Assembly: GCA_001643675.2 (NCBI GenBank) | Contig: LSRY02000001.1 | Location: forward strand, 1,297,501-1,361,500 | DNA: 64,000 bases | Direction: 5' to 3' | From: Monocercomonoides exilis | Taxonomy: Eukaryota; Preaxostyla; Oxymonadida; Polymastigidae | Part shown: positions 10,884 to 24,209 of the stretch, one piece after another | Layout of the letters: each line of letters begins with the position of its first letter | How positions within the stretch are numbered: the first letter of the stretch is position 1 | Made by a program: the position numbers and the translations under genes | The notes under the pieces: generated by a model | Database searches by the model: none | Told to the model about the DNA's origin: nothing | What the model saw: only the letters and a program-made list of their open reading frames with translations

Positions 10884-11337
10884 AATGCCATTTGGAAATC
10901 ACTTCATTTGAAAGAACCGGAAATATTCATTTCGCATTTTTTATTCAATCAATATTTTCAAAAAATTCTTTTTTCACATTTAATTTAAGCATAATTCAGA
11001 TATCTTAATAGCATGTAGATAATTGTTAATAACATAAAATGCAAATAGCAAATGAAAAAATATATTGTTAATATATCATCAAAATCGAATAAAGGATACG
11101 TGAAGCAAACTACCAAAATTAGAATCATTTTCAACTTTCAAAATTTTAAAAAAATAAACATAAACATTTTATAAAGAGCAATATCAAAAATTCTAAGATT
11201 CGAATTTGTGGAAGATTTCAATTACATAACATCTTTTAACTAAATAATGGTAAACCAGTTTTGATCAATCCCCTAATGTAATAATAAAGTCAATTTTCAA
11301 GTATATATACAAAATTTTGACAATGTTGTAATTCGGA
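10884..11337. other. Intergenic, AT-rich
   Basis: About 450 bases of AT-rich DNA with scattered A and T runs between the HisRS stop and the SRP RNA gene. No coding or structured signal was recognised. Confidence 0.6.
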
Positions 11338-11637
11338 GGTGGTAGTTGCGCGCCACTGTCAGGGTAGCCTGCCCTCCATGTGGGTTGTGGGAATGGTGCT
11401 GGGTTGTTTCAATCCCAGTGTTGGTTGCGTTGAAGATTTGCCCCTCGGTAAGCAGTGTCAACATAGGCGCGTGACTGGAAAGACACGTGGCTTTGTTGTT
11501 AAAGAGCGATGAACCGCGTCAGGCAGGAAACTGAGCAGCGCAAAGTTGCCTCATTGCAGCTTGAGGGAAGACAGATTTGAGCAATCGGATTGGGTCTTTG
11601 GGCAGCCTTCATGTAGGATGACTGCAGTTCTTTTTTT
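11338..11637 (+). ncRNA. SRP RNA: Signal recognition particle RNA (7SL)
   Basis: A GC-richer island in AT-rich DNA with the diagnostic S domain. The helix 8 core at 11510-11545 reads GAACCGCGTCAGGCAGGAAA then CTGAGCAGCG, matching the conserved GTCAGG...GGAA...GAGCAG element that binds SRP54; its GGAA loop is at 11526-11529. Helix 6 at 11470-11487 is CGTGACT/AGACACG closed by a second GGAA (GNAR) tetraloop at 11477-11480, the SRP19 site. CTGCCC near 11370 can pair with GGGCAG near 11600 as part of helix 5, and CAGG-GTAG-CCTG near 11360 is a plausible Alu-domain hairpin. Length of about 300 nt and a T-run end fit Pol III 7SL RNA. The 5' end is approximate. The RNA scaffolds SRP for co-translational targeting to the ER. 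Confidence 0.9.
11631..11637 (+). terminator. Pol III oligo-T terminator of SRP RNA
   Basis: Seven T residues follow the last structured part of the SRP RNA, as expected for RNA polymerase III termination. Confidence 0.75.
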
Positions 11638-12267
11638 GTCAAATTTTGGAGTTTCATTTGTTTCATTATTGTTGAAAATGCTTAATAAATTTTGTTAATT
11701 ATTTCATGCGAGCTGTTGATTGGAAAGTTTTCTGTTCATTTAGGCTTGAAATGGTAACTGTATTTCGATTTTCTTTTTGAATCAGTTAATTCAATTCTCT
11801 ATTTTTGCGAAATGGTCGCATTTTGCATTCTCTCATTATTTCTTTTTTATCAAATTTCTCGATGAAAACAGAAATAGTTCGGATTTTTATGAGAGATCAA
11901 AAAGAATCCAATCTATAAGAGAGATAATTTTGTCGCATTGTTGATGAATTTGAACAACATGTTTAAGCTTTTTCATATTTTTTGGTTTTATTAGATTTAT
12001 TCAATTCGTAGATGGTCAGATCATTGCGTTCAAAACGATTTTTTCACATTTTTTTATTTTTAAAGATATATTTCAGCCAATCAATCCAATAATCCAAAAG
12101 TTAATTTCAACATTCAATTTCTACCCAATAGAAACAGCAATTATAATTATCTTTGTCTTTTTTTAACGATAACAAAAATTTAAATATTTTTTGTCTAAAC
12201 AATCATTTAAACCAATCTCACAAAAACAAACATTCACAATAAATGTAACTGATACAGATGCATTTCA
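11638..12267. other. Intergenic, AT-rich
   Basis: About 630 bases between the SRP RNA terminator and the 3' end of the minus-strand FIG4-like gene. No coding or structured signal was recognised. Confidence 0.55.
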
Positions 12268-15200
12268 TCAAAAAGTAAACAGCATTTCAATTTCTCTTTG
12301 AACAAGAGAAACTAGAGAAGTATCATCATAAATGCTCTCAAAAGAGCTTGATTCACTGCTAGAATCTTCATCTTCTTCATCCCTCCCGTTAACTTTTTCA
12401 AAAGTCGAAGGAATATTTTCTTTGTTATTGCAAGAAGAATATGACTTCACTTGATCGCGCAAAATATTTGAATTTGTTCTATTGCTGCAAGCAGCATTTT
12501 GCAATGATTTCGAAGAGCTTACTGGTGTAAATATCTTTGAAAACAGACTCTTCCAAGATGCATTCCCTGTTCGTATTTCCTGGAGGCATCGAACAAATGA
12601 AGATGTTGATATCTGAACAAGCCGAGGTGTAAGAACCTGGCCTGTGGTTTCCTTCAGCTTCGATCTTGCGTTCCGCAGCAGCATTGAAGGAGAAGATGAA
12701 CTGACAATCGTGTGGAATGGAAGACTTGACTCTGGTGTTGGAACATATGGATATGAGAACCTGGTGAGCGGGCGTGCAAGGCTGTCAAGTGTGAGTGTCG
12801 GCGTTCGAGCAAACGATGTTGAATGAGATGAAAATCGAGACCATGTTGTGAAAGAATTGGATCCAGAAATGATTTGTGAAGACTGAGAAGCAGAAGAAGG
12901 TGATCCAATGCCCGAAAAGGATGGCACCTGATTTGGTGATAAAGTTGGTGAGAAAGCATTCGGTTTAGCAGTAGATGAGACAAGCGGAGATAGTTGTTGA
13001 TTCTGCAGCACGTTTGAAGCGTTCATGTTTTGCATCCGGGAAAGGCTTGTTTGCAATTCATCTTCTCTTTCAATGTTCGTCAGCAGAAATCCCTTGTACT
13101 GCTTTGGCTTGTAGTGTGCCTTTGACATGCGAGGCGGGAAAAGAGGATGAGTAAATGCAACGGGGTCTTCGTCGATAATCTCAAGAGATATCCCGACTCT
13201 GTCAAATGGACTGTTTGCCATCTGAACAGCGATGGCGTGGCAGGCAGACAGCGATGGAGGAAACACGAGAGGGATATGGGCAACTGTGGCTGTGGCAATA
13301 GACTCGAACAGATGGGCAAATAAGTGCGATGAAAGAGATGATGATGTCTGATTTAATAGAGCAGATTGAGTTTGTGAGCAGAGTGTAACATCAGCATCAA
13401 GTGAAGACTCAAGCGAAGCAGATGAAAGTGATGTTTGAGACGAGACAGAAGAAGCAGAATCAGAGGGAACTTCAAAAAGCGTAGGGGAATATTCAGAAGA
13501 AGTCTCTGAGGAGTCGCATGTTGACGAGGAAGAGGCAGATGTAGATGTTGATGTCTCGCTGTCTGATTCTGTGTCTTCGGCCTTTCGTCTGCCTCTGGCT
13601 TTGGTAGCACCCTTCTTTAGATGCAAATTCGAAATTGATGTACGATTGTCTTGATTTCTGTTTATTGTGAACTTTTCATTTCTTTGCAGAGCATTATTTG
13701 TGTAAATGCCATTTTGCATCTGTCGATCTTGAATTATTGATTCAGATTTTGTATTGACGTTGTTTGCATTGTTATTTTGACGAAGCGAAAACGAATCTGA
13801 TTTTGTGCGAGTGGAACGCTGTCCATTAAGATTCTCGCTATTTACCGAAGATAACTTTTTGTCGATTGGCTGAGGGGAAACAGTTCCAACTTTAAGCATC
13901 AAATTCTGTTCATAAGATCCGCTTTGGCAAGTGGCTGACGCATCTGATGCTACATTCTTTGGAGAAAGTAATGATCCGCTTTGTGTTCGCACGAGTGATT
14001 GAGGAGATGAATTGTTTAATGACAATCCATTCGACGTATTTGGAATGCGCATCATCTCTTCTTGTGCAGTCTTTGTGAATCGAGCGCTTGCATTTTGCTT
14101 TGCCTCAATCGTCGCATCAGCTGTCAATGGCTTATCCCACCCCATCTCCTTCTTCATCATATCACCGTACCAATCAAACCAGTTGCGCTTCATAGTGATT
14201 GGTGCGTTGCGAGATTCCCTTACACAAATAAGTGGATCGAGCACAGAATAATCTTTCTCTGTTTGCTTTGTTTGGGCTGTTGAATTTCCCGTTTCAGTTT
14301 TATAGCACGTTGTGCAAAATGGATCAGAAGAGAAGCGAATGAAAAGCGCTCCGCTTTCTTTGTTTTGAACACACTGAGGGGGAAGAGAAGTGTTTTGGAT
14401 GCTGTTCTGCGAGCGTGTTGGCAGAAAGCGATAAGACGAGGGAGGCGAGCTTGGAGATGAGGTTGATGCCATTTCAGATGACGTGACGATTCTGTGCGGA
14501 ATAAACGACTGTGACTGCAGTGGTGTTGGAGCTTGAAGACGAGTCTCGTCCTTCGCTGGCTGGTTGTCTTCCATCTGCTCTTTCTGCAGCTGAGTCAGAC
14601 GAAGCATCCAGTCGCTTATACGACTGTATTCGTGCTGCTTCCACTTCTTCTCTTCTCTCATTGTGTCCAGAAGATACGATGACGATGCCACATTTCGAGA
14701 GAGATGTGTATTGCCTTTAGAAAGGCTTGTATAACCAGAAGCAGCTTTGCTCCTGTTGTCCTTTGACACAAACACACCATCTGATGTTCGTTCCGTGGTG
14801 ATAAATGATGAGGAATGCGGAAGACGATACTGATGAGGAGAAGAATATGACGATGATCTGGATCGTGTTGCTGTTGTTGCTGCTGTTGCATTGCTAGCGA
14901 TTCCGCTATTTGCTCTCTTCATTTCCAAGCTTTTTCGAGAGTTCCATAAAAGCCGATTGACTTTTCGAGGAGCCTGTTTTTTCTGTGCTTTCTTTTTGAG
15001 CATGTTAATCAGGTTTGTCTGAAAGTGGTCGGTTGGATCTACATCCTGAACGAGAGATGCTGTGTCTACGCTTACAAAGGGAGCTGGGAAAAGAGCATCC
15101 TGAAGCATCGCAGCAGCATCTGTGATTCTTCTATTCCGGTGCAATGAGGAATGGCCTGTTGATAATCGTGGCTGGGGTGTTAGTGTTGTCAGCTTTTGGT

Positions 15201-18200
15201 TAGAAAAAGATGGAATTGGCACAAGCGACCCTTTTCTCAGAGGCCTGACGATGGAGTCACTTGACAAATTGAGTGGTGAAGAAGTGGCCGAAGAGCTCAC
15301 TTTTTCGAAGGCAGCAGAAGAAGAAGAATCTGCCACGCTGCCCAAGCTGCTCGGCTTTGACGACGATGGAGGTGGAGTCCTGCTTCTGAAATGGACGGGC
15401 AGCTGTGTGGTTGTCATTGACTTGACCAGAAGAACAGGCGGTGGAGAGGACGAGCGCAGGGAGTCCTGGTTGTAGCTGTTGAGGCTGCCCACTGGAGTGA
15501 GAGTGGACGGAGAAAAGACATGAGAGGCCTTTGGCGTGGAGATAGACACAATCGGAGTGGAAGGCTGGGCAAGCGAGCGAGTGTGCCTTTGCTTGGAAGG
15601 AGGCGGCGAATGGTCAACGAATCTGATCACTTGAGATTGGAACGGCTTTCTGGACAATGAAGACACAGAAGACGATGAAGACAATAACTGAGAAGCACTC
15701 AAGAAAGACGATGTGGATGCAGATGAAATGATATGGGTAGATGAAACTGAAGAATTAAGAGGAGACTGCAGCTGAGAAGAGCAAGAATCGTCCATCGAAA
15801 CTTTTCTGTCCTTTTGTTGCTCGTTTCCTTCGTCAGCTGCACTTTTAGCAGCTGAAGATTGAGACGTCTGAGGAGCAGAAGCGAGGATGGGCTGTAGGAC
15901 AACAGGCGGAGGAGACAGAATGTGCTGGTGTGTTGGTGAGGACACAGCAACTGCCGCTTCGTCGTCTGAGCTGAGTGCAGGAGAAGACGGAGGAGAAGAT
16001 GACGGTGAGTTTGACGGGCTTCGGCGCTGATGTGGCGAAGAGGTCATGAAAAGAGAGACACCTGAGAAGAACCCAGCAGATGGGATGGACTTCTTCTGCA
16101 GCTGTGCAATGAGCCTTCTTCTTTCTTCTTCGTCTTCTTCCATCGCCTCGCGTGTTCCGCAGCGGTAGTGTCGGATGCTGGCTGGCGAGAAGACTGGCTG
16201 TGGGAGCTCGTCCAACGGCACCTTTGAAGCGAGATGGAAGGCAGGCGAAGAGTACAGCCGGTCAGAGTTCATCTGCTGGATCATGCGCATCCGCCTCTGC
16301 TGGATGAGGAGGAGGGCAGGGTGTGTCAGGACACGCTGCTGCATCGACTGGATGGAGGAGGATGTGACTGAACAGCACTGCGAGGCAGCCCTTCTGAGAG
16401 GAGGGTGGTGCTGTCGGAGCAGCTGCGCTGCGAGCGACGGCGGGCGGGAAGAGTCAGGGCGGGTGAAGATGCTCGAAGCAAGTGCACTCTTCAGCGTTGG
16501 AATGGACGACAGCGACTGGAACTCGGTGGAGCCATCAATGAAAGCAGTGTCTGCTGCCAGGGATGAGGAGACTGAGCTGGACATGCTTGCGAATGAATGT
16601 GACGACAGCGGGTTTTGGTGCTGTTGCGACTTATTGGAGTTTGGTTGTGTAAGAGCAGATGCGAAAAAGCAAGGCTTGTTGGAGTCAAACAGATTCTCTG
16701 AAACTATTTTTTGCATCTGTGCTTCATTTGCAGGCTGAGTGGCATACGAATAGCGATATCGCCAGATCTGATCCGGAATCTCTTTGTTCACAGAAGATTT
16801 TGTGCTATCAGTGGCAGATGCAAAAGGAGCATGTTGAGAAGCAGGTGTCAGAGTGAATGTGGCTGAAGATCGTCTGACGTGGGGATGAATTGTCTTGAAG
16901 TGTGGTGTTGGTGACTCAGGAGGTGACAAAGCAGCATAATAAGAAGTTGAGTGTGTCTTATTTGTTCCAAACAGATCATCCTTCACTGACAACGAGAGTG
17001 TCGAAGAAGACGGGCGAGGCGGAGAGTTCAGCGGCTTCTGTGACGAATGGCTGAAAGAGGCAAACAAACGGGATGAGATCCGCTTTGTGTTTGAGGGAGA
17101 GAACTGGGCAGGGAAAGCAGACTGCAAAGAGGAGGCGTTGAGCGAAGAGGGTGTTCCTGCACAGTCAGAAAAAGTGATGTCTTTGATTCTCTGACGGAGA
17201 AGGCCATCGGCGGAAGGCCTGCAGAGCAGCGAGAGTGTGTGGACAGTTGGCTGCTGAGTGGCAAGAAGGAAACTTGGCGTGGAAAGAATGGTCTGGTAGA
17301 AGTTGATTGCCTCGGATGAAATGTCTGAGGATTGTGCTTGTGTGGCTGGAGATGAGGGAGATGACGAAGCTATTTGATTTGAAGTTAAAGAGGATGAAAG
17401 AGAAGAGTTTGTGAGTGGAGCAAAGGCAAGCTTGTGATGCTGATTCTTGTTTGGAGAAAGGCTGGCAGACACAAACGAGCCGAGGGATGAGTAGAATCGA
17501 TAGCTGTCGATGATCTGGATGAGTCCTGTTGAGCCAGACGTCATCTCCAACCTCTGCACTTCGAGCGGATCGAACGAAGAGACAGACAGCAAATGTGCCA
17601 CAGACAGAGGCTGTTGTGTGACTATGACATTAACTGACTCTGAGGATGACACAAAAGTCTTTTGTTGAAGCTGCAGGCTGTTGTTGTTTCCTTCACTTTG
17701 TGTCTTTTGTGCGTCTGAATGTGGTTGCGAAGGTGGCTGTTGCAAGCGACGCAGCTGATGATTGCTCAGCTGCCGTTGTGTCTGTATGTATTTTGCAGGT
17801 ACTGTTGGATTGGCACTGGAGAAAGAGAGCAAATGGCTGTTCCTTCTGACAAATTGGCTGGGTGCAAGCTGACTGCTCTGCAAACTGGAGATGTTCTGCT
17901 GGCACAGCTGGACAGATGCGGAGAGCGAGTGACTCGATGAAGAGATCCCATACAGCTTCTCAGGTGTCTTCTCCATCACTTCCGCTAGCTGCGTCAGATG
18001 CTTCTCATTTGTACCCTTCACCTTCGCCTCTGATGTTGTTGTTGTTGCAGCAGCAATTGGCATCGCCAGCTCCTTCAGCTTGTCTTCGGTGCAGTTCCAG
18101 GGCTCGAAGCAGCTGAGTGTGCGGATCTTCGAGTTGCGCAGGCGCTGCAGCCGTGCCGCCATTGACCATCTGCTTGTGGAGCGCTTTCGTTCGCGCTCCA

Positions 18201-21200
18201 TCCGCATAAAGAAGAAGTTGAACCACACCTCAGTAAAGGTGACTTTGCTGAGGTCGACGTGAGAGTTGTACAATAGGCGTGTCTGCTGGGGAACGCCAGG
18301 CGAGCTCAGGCGGTGGTCGAAGGAGGTCAGATGATTAGGCAGCAGATAGAAAGAAAATGGACGATTGCATATGGATGAATGCGGATTAGCAATGGAATCG
18401 GCAGGTTCTGGTGTACGTTTTCGTTTTTGTGGAGTGATAAACACATTGCCTTCTCGCCTTTGGATTTCCACAGAATTTGAAGAAGATTCTAAATTATTCC
18501 CTGAGCAACTGCTTTTCAATGCATCGCTTTCTGCGTTGTTGGCTGAGTCCTCTTTAAAAAGCGGGCAAGTTTTCGGGAAAAACGGAAGCGGAGACTGAAG
18601 AACAGGTGCATGACTCAGCTCAAAAAGCACACGAGAAGTCACCCACCAGGGAAGAAGATGGGGCTCTGTCAGGTTGAAGTCAGAACTCCAAAATGCGCAG
18701 TTCTGAATCAGTGGCGTGTTATGTGCCTGCACCTGTGACTGTGCATCATCGCTGCCCCGCTGCTGTTCCTCTTGTGCAGCCGCGTCGATCTCCTTCTTCC
18801 TTTGGAACTCTTCCTGTTTGACACGATTTGACACCTGCTTTCTAACAGACACAGCAAACGACAGGCGCGGCAGCTGGCTGTGGAGTGTCACATCTGACTC
18901 GATCTCCCAAATCGGCAGAAGCAGCGCTGGAATTGTCGATGGTGCAAACGTCGTCAGCTCTGGTGGCTGGATGTTTGCTGCCATCGACACTTCAGCTTTA
19001 GATGCTGTTGCTTCTGCTAAAGCGGCTGTTTTGATTGTGCTTTTGACGGGAGACAGGTTGCTCTTGTTGCTTGTTGTTTTTGTCTGTTGTGAATTCTGCA
19101 CTGTAAAAGTACTCACTTTCCCTTGTTTGCTGTCAGCATCCCTCGAAGAAGAAGCTGACTGTGACTGCATCGCATAAGAAAACGAGTCAGGTGACTGCTC
19201 TTCAAAAGAAGATGCATACAATGCAGATGGCCGCTGAATCAAGGGAGAAGAATCTGACAGCGCTGAAGGCTCAACAACACCTTCGCTTTTCGCATCGCTT
19301 GCTGTTTCTGAGTGAGAAAGGAGAGAAAGGGCTGTTGTGGGTGGAGCCTGCCCTTGAGTCACAGGAGCGTCTGTTCCTGCCGGCAAAAGATGGTCGTTGG
19401 ATGGAGAAGAGTTCATTGCACGCGAAAGGATTGAGGGAAGAGAAGGAGCTGAGCCTTCGAACTTGACATAATCAGAGCTCAGGAAAGAGGAAGAGGAAGG
19501 CGGAGAGGAAAGAGGAGAAGACACAGATGATGAAGATGATAATGCCAAAGACGAAGAAGAAGAGAACGAAGAGAACTGGCGGTTTGCATTCAACAGGATC
19601 GGCACATTCTCTGCCATCGGAGAGCTTTGCGAGGAAAATGGAATGGAAGATGCTGAAAGTAACGTGCCATCCTCAGAAATCGACGACTGCTGAGATGTGA
19701 GTGTGAAAGAGCGCACAAAGCTTTCTGGTGTCTTCATCTGCTCCTGCGCTGCATTTGATCCACCACAATACGAATCAGCATTCTTCATCTGCATCAGCCT
19801 CTCCTTTGCAATGTTCAGTTGTGTGCTTATCGACTGGCTGTTGTGCCACGTCAAGAGGAAGTTCGCCAAAAAGGGGAAGTTCAGGATGAAGTCCAAAGAG
19901 CGCGGCAGCGGAATGCCTGGCACCCATCTGGGAACAGGTCGAATGGCGATGGAAAATGGGAGTGGATAAACAATGCGATGTCTGTCACGACTGCGGATGA
20001 GAGTCAGCTGCGGGTGCACAAACGTCGCCAGTGGGCGGGTCATCTGTTTGGACTGTGAGCGATAGAAAGAGGGGAGAGTGGCAGAACTTGCTGAGGTGGG
20101 AGATGCGGCTTTGCTGTCTGCTGAGATGTCTGAGTCAGCTGAAGCATCAGCTGCAGAGACAGAAGCTGGTTGTAAAGCACCAGACGGAGCAGAGGCCTCT
20201 CCTTCCAACAGAGAATCCTCCTGTTTGAAGCGCTCTGCTGTTCTCGAAGGAGTGGCAGAGAACTTCCACAGCTTGGCAGACTCTTCCAGGTTCATCGGCT
20301 TCAGCATCTTAGCAGCCTCAACTGGGAGTGAGAGTGAGACAGAACGAGGGCGGAACCCTTTGTTGTCTGTCTCCTGCTTCTCCATCTGAAACGGCGATGC
20401 CTCGCTGGACGTGTCGAAGGGGTCTCTTTGAGCACCTGGATTGAGCGATAAAGAGGGAATGCTCAGCGAAGGAGGGGTGCGTGCCATGTCTGCACTTCCA
20501 TACGGTTCAAAGTGGTCGAACGGGATGGACGAGACAGATGTTGTTGGGTAGTCCCCCTCAGGCAATGAGACAGAGTCCTGCTGCTGTGTTGGAGACGCCA
20601 ATGCTGCTGGCTGTGTGTTCTGCTCCAGCGTCGATGGAGAGAGAGAGGACGGAGGAAGGCTTGACGGATAAGACTCGGGTGAGGGAATGTTCAGTGGTGA
20701 CATATCCATCGCAGCATCGTTGTGTGGCGCTGTCATCGTCAGCTGTGCCACAAGCCGGCTGCGGACAATGTGCTTCTCTTCCTCCTCTTCTGCTGTCATT
20801 CCTCGCAGCTGGTTGATCGCCTCTTCGTCATCATCGTCAACTCCTCCTTCTCCGTCTTTTTCTCCTTTTTCCTTTCGCTTTCGTTTCATTTCTTTTTCTT
20901 TCTCTTTCTTTTCCTTCTCCAGTCTTTCCTTCTCTTTCTTCTCTTTCTCTTTTCTTTCTTTCTCCTTCTGCTTCTCCTCCTTTTCCTTTGCCAGCTTCCT
21001 CTTTGCGTCCATATTTGCATCTTCCGCCTGTGTTACACTCGCCGAGCTTAGTGAATCTGAAACAGAAGATGTTGCTCTGAGCAGAATGGAAGACTTGTTG
21101 TCTTGCTCTGCATCCCTCTGCTGCGACATGATCATCCACACCGTCTCAGACAGGAAAGGTGGATAAACCCCCAAAAACACGTTGAAGGCCTGTTGCCTCG

Positions 21201-23919
21201 TCAGGTTCTGGAATGTGTTGCTGATGAACCGCTTCAGATTGCTAATCGCATTCTGCCCAGTTGGCAGCCTTGCTGTCGACCCCTTTTCGAGCGAGTCGAC
21301 TTTCTTGATCGCGTCAGAGCCGCCGTATATCTGCGCCACCGCATCCCCCAAGTCTGTGTGCATCTTGGCCACTGTCTCCAGAACGGTGTGTGCTTCAGAG
21401 GGAGACAGCCACATGTTCATCAGCGACAGACACCGCGCCAGGCCAGCGATGCAAATGCACAGCTGCGCACTGCTCGTCCGGTCGAGACAGTCGAGACAGT
21501 TCGTCCGGATGCACCCGCTCTGCATCGAGTGGATGACGATGCCTCCTTTGCGCTCTTCTGTCTGACCCGACGAGGTGTTGATTGTCGAGTCTCCGTATTT
21601 CTCTGCATAGAAGACACCATTCAGCATCACCGCTCTCTGCGCAATGCGAAGGAGTCGGTCATTCACATTGATCTCGTCATGCTTCAAGCATTGGTTGAAG
21701 TCAAATGGCACGTAGATTATTCGGTCCTGCTCCTGCAGCGTCTTGTTGATTGTCTTCACTGCCTTGTTGTACAGCGCATCGATCGGCGACTCACGCTTCT
21801 TCTTTTCGTGCAGATGGAGCAGCGACAGAGCAATGATGGGTGTGCCGTATCGTCCATACAGATCAGCGAAATGGCATGTGGTCGCATCGAAGAACGGGTC
21901 GTGCTTCGGATAAATGATCGGCGGCTTAGGCAGCACCGCGTCTGCGTCCTGCGCCCAGAACACAGGAGGAGAGCCGCGATGCTGCACAAAAGAGGCAAAG
22001 CGGGATGAGGCGGTGGTGGTGGCTGTCTCGCTATCCCACACCACAAGCTCTGTCTCCACATCGTTCGCCACCCAGCCGCGCTCAGAAATGCCTCTCTTTT
22101 GGAAGCGCGTGCCGGCAAAGTGGCGCGAGCGACGAGCCACAAGGGCGACAGAGAACAAGTGCCCTCGCTGGTTGAATGTGTGCTGGGAGAAAAAACCATT
22201 GATGAGCAGAACAAGCCAGTCGAACGGGTTGGAAAGCTGTTTGACAGCTGAGCGGAGCAGAAAGCTGTTCCACACAAACAGCTCGCGGGTGTAAAAAAAC
22301 GCTGACGGAGAAGAAGATAGCCAGTTTTTATCCTGCTCAACACAGCCTCTCAGGCGGCTGTCTGAAGACGAGCATCCGATTGACACGAGAAGACTGTCCC
22401 GCCGATGTGCCATCTTCTCCGTTGGCAGATCTTGCTTCGACCGCCCAGATGAATGGTTTGTGCTTCCATTGTACGGTTTAATAGAAAAAGAAGTGGATCT
22501 CTCGTAACTGTGCCCTTTCTCTGCCTCTTCTGCCTCTTCTTCATTTGTGTTTGCAGAGCCTGTGCTTTGATTGCTCTCTATCCGATCAATTGCTAATCTG
22601 CGCTGTGTATCGAGAAACGACTCAAAATCCACAACTTCATACTGCGCTGGGTCAAACTGTGACGGTTTTTGGCTCTGAAGAAATGGGGAGAGAGTTTTAT
22701 CTGTGCGAGAAACGAGGTGTTGGGGTGAAAGCGAAGGAGAAGGAACAAGCGGTGAAGCGGAGGCGGTGTGAAGGATCTGTGTGGATGAGGAAAGAGGAAA
22801 CTGAAGTGGCTGAAGTGACGGCAGAGTTGGCATCGACTGAAATGAAGAAGGCGATCCTGCCAAGGCAACTGCAGAAGCGTAAGGGCTTGGCTGCGAAGAA
22901 GATGAGTTGAATGAAGATGCAGAAGTGGTTGGAAATGTGACGAGCGAAGGCGAAGAGGCGCCTGATGAAGACAAAGCACGGGGAAGTGCAGGAAGCGCTG
23001 ATGTTGTGATGTTTGAGGCTCGCTGCTTCTGCCTGCTTGGTGGCTGTGGAAGTGGGGTTTGAGTCTGTGTGAAAAGCATTGGTGCAATCTCTGGTGATTT
23101 GGTGGAAAGAGTCTTGGGTGGAGACTCCGTTGGTGGGGTGGCTATCATTGAAGGGATATGCGAAGTGAAAAGTCTGCATTGCTGCGGGGTGCGATTAAGG
23201 AATTGTCTGAAGTCAAATGGAAGTGGATTGCCTTTTTGTAAATAATTTGAGGATTTACGAGCTACGATATCGTTTTGAGGAGGACGATATGGCAACGATG
23301 TGGAAATGTTGCTTTGAAGGGTCCTGGTCATGTCAAGTGTGTAAGAAAAGAAAAAATCTCGATTGAAAGGAATCTCGTTGAAATATTTTCTATAACGTTC
23401 GTCTTCTCTTTTTTGTTCAGACGTAAGTTGCTGTGCTTTCAAATATTCCTGTGTTGCAAGTGGTATTTGTAAAACGCTTTCAATACCAAAAATTTTGTGA
23501 TCTCCCAGAAATCCAACTTGTCTTAAACTTTGAATAAAAATGATAAAATATCCGAGAATTCCTTTGCAAAAGCCTAAATTGAGAAGTCAATGAGAAAAAG
23601 TTTAAAATGGTTTCCGATTTCGCAAATTTCGTTCGAATAAGACCACACCAATGATTCCACATGCTTTTCCAAGTTGTTTCATTCCACCAGTTGCTTTACA
23701 TGAGGAATTTACGCTAATCAAATACTCGTTCATTTGCACTTGGGTATAAACTGAATTATCTTCAGTGATTACCAAAGTATCTGGTGGATTCCTGTTTATT
23801 TGCAAAATACGATATTTTGTCTCTTTTACGAATTGAGACGTTGAATTTAACGAGTTTGTCCTTATTTTTTGCACAATTATAATTTTTTGTTCAGTTCCAA
23901 ATATTGTTAAATGTTTCAT
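12268..23919 (-). CDS. FIG4: FIG4-type Sac phosphoinositide phosphatase with giant low-complexity extension
   Basis: Two exons fit: 23919-23649 and 23573-12268. The 75-bp intron has donor GTGTGG and acceptor TTTAG, giving 3,858 residues. The junction restores GIIGFCKGILGYFII, which matches the FIG4 N-terminal fold. Exon 1 carries ETKYRILQIN and DNSVYTQ; exon 2 has FFFSYTLDMTRTLQ. After a Ser/Pro-rich insert of about 300 residues come FVWNSFLLRS, GTRFQKRGISERGWVANDVE, KPPIIYPKHDPF and the catalytic CX5R motif RTNCLDCLDRTSSAQ at about residue 780. FIG4-typical YGGSDAIKKV and NVFLGVYPPF follow. About 2,900 further residues are mostly Ser/Pro/Gln-rich, with a Lys/Glu coiled coil encoded near 20840-21010. 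Human FIG4 is about 907 residues and works with PIKfyve/VAC14 on PI(3,5)P2 at endolysosomes; that role is inferred here. No other domain was recognised in the extension. Confidence 0.85.
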
Positions 23920-24037
23920 GATACGTGTAGGAGCCTGGAAAAGCCCCTATTATTTTTTGAACCCAATATAAAAATAATAATGTATTTAATCACTTAGATG
24001 GATGATTATTTATAAAAAAAGATAATTATAACTGTCC

Positions 24038-24078
24038 TTTCCTTAAAATGGAAATATTTACGATAAATTTTAAGGAAA
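24038..24078. repeat. 12-bp perfect inverted repeat (hairpin)
   Basis: TTTCCTTAAAAT at 24038-24049 and its reverse complement at 24067-24078 are separated by 17 bases. They lie between the 3' end of DPE2 and the 5' end of the FIG4-like gene, both minus strand. Function unknown; it could be a 3'-end structure or chance in AT-rich DNA. Confidence 0.5.
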
Positions 24079-24209
24079 GCACGAAAAGACTTGTGCTGAA
24101 AAAACAGACAAAAATTCAAAAGAGAAGAATAGTAACAATGAATGTAAAAATTAGTTAACAATATTCTGGAATAAATACACCTAAGTGTATGAAAATCGCT
24201 CAAATAAAT

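Noticed and set aside
10538-10911. Leu/Phe/Ser-rich ORFs antisense to the HisRS tail.
   Set aside because: They are mirror images of Lys/Glu codon runs on the coding strand.
20687-21166. Plus-strand ORFs of Ser/Phe or Phe/Leu runs inside the FIG4-like gene.
   Set aside because: Antisense of the Lys/Glu-rich coiled coil; compositional only.
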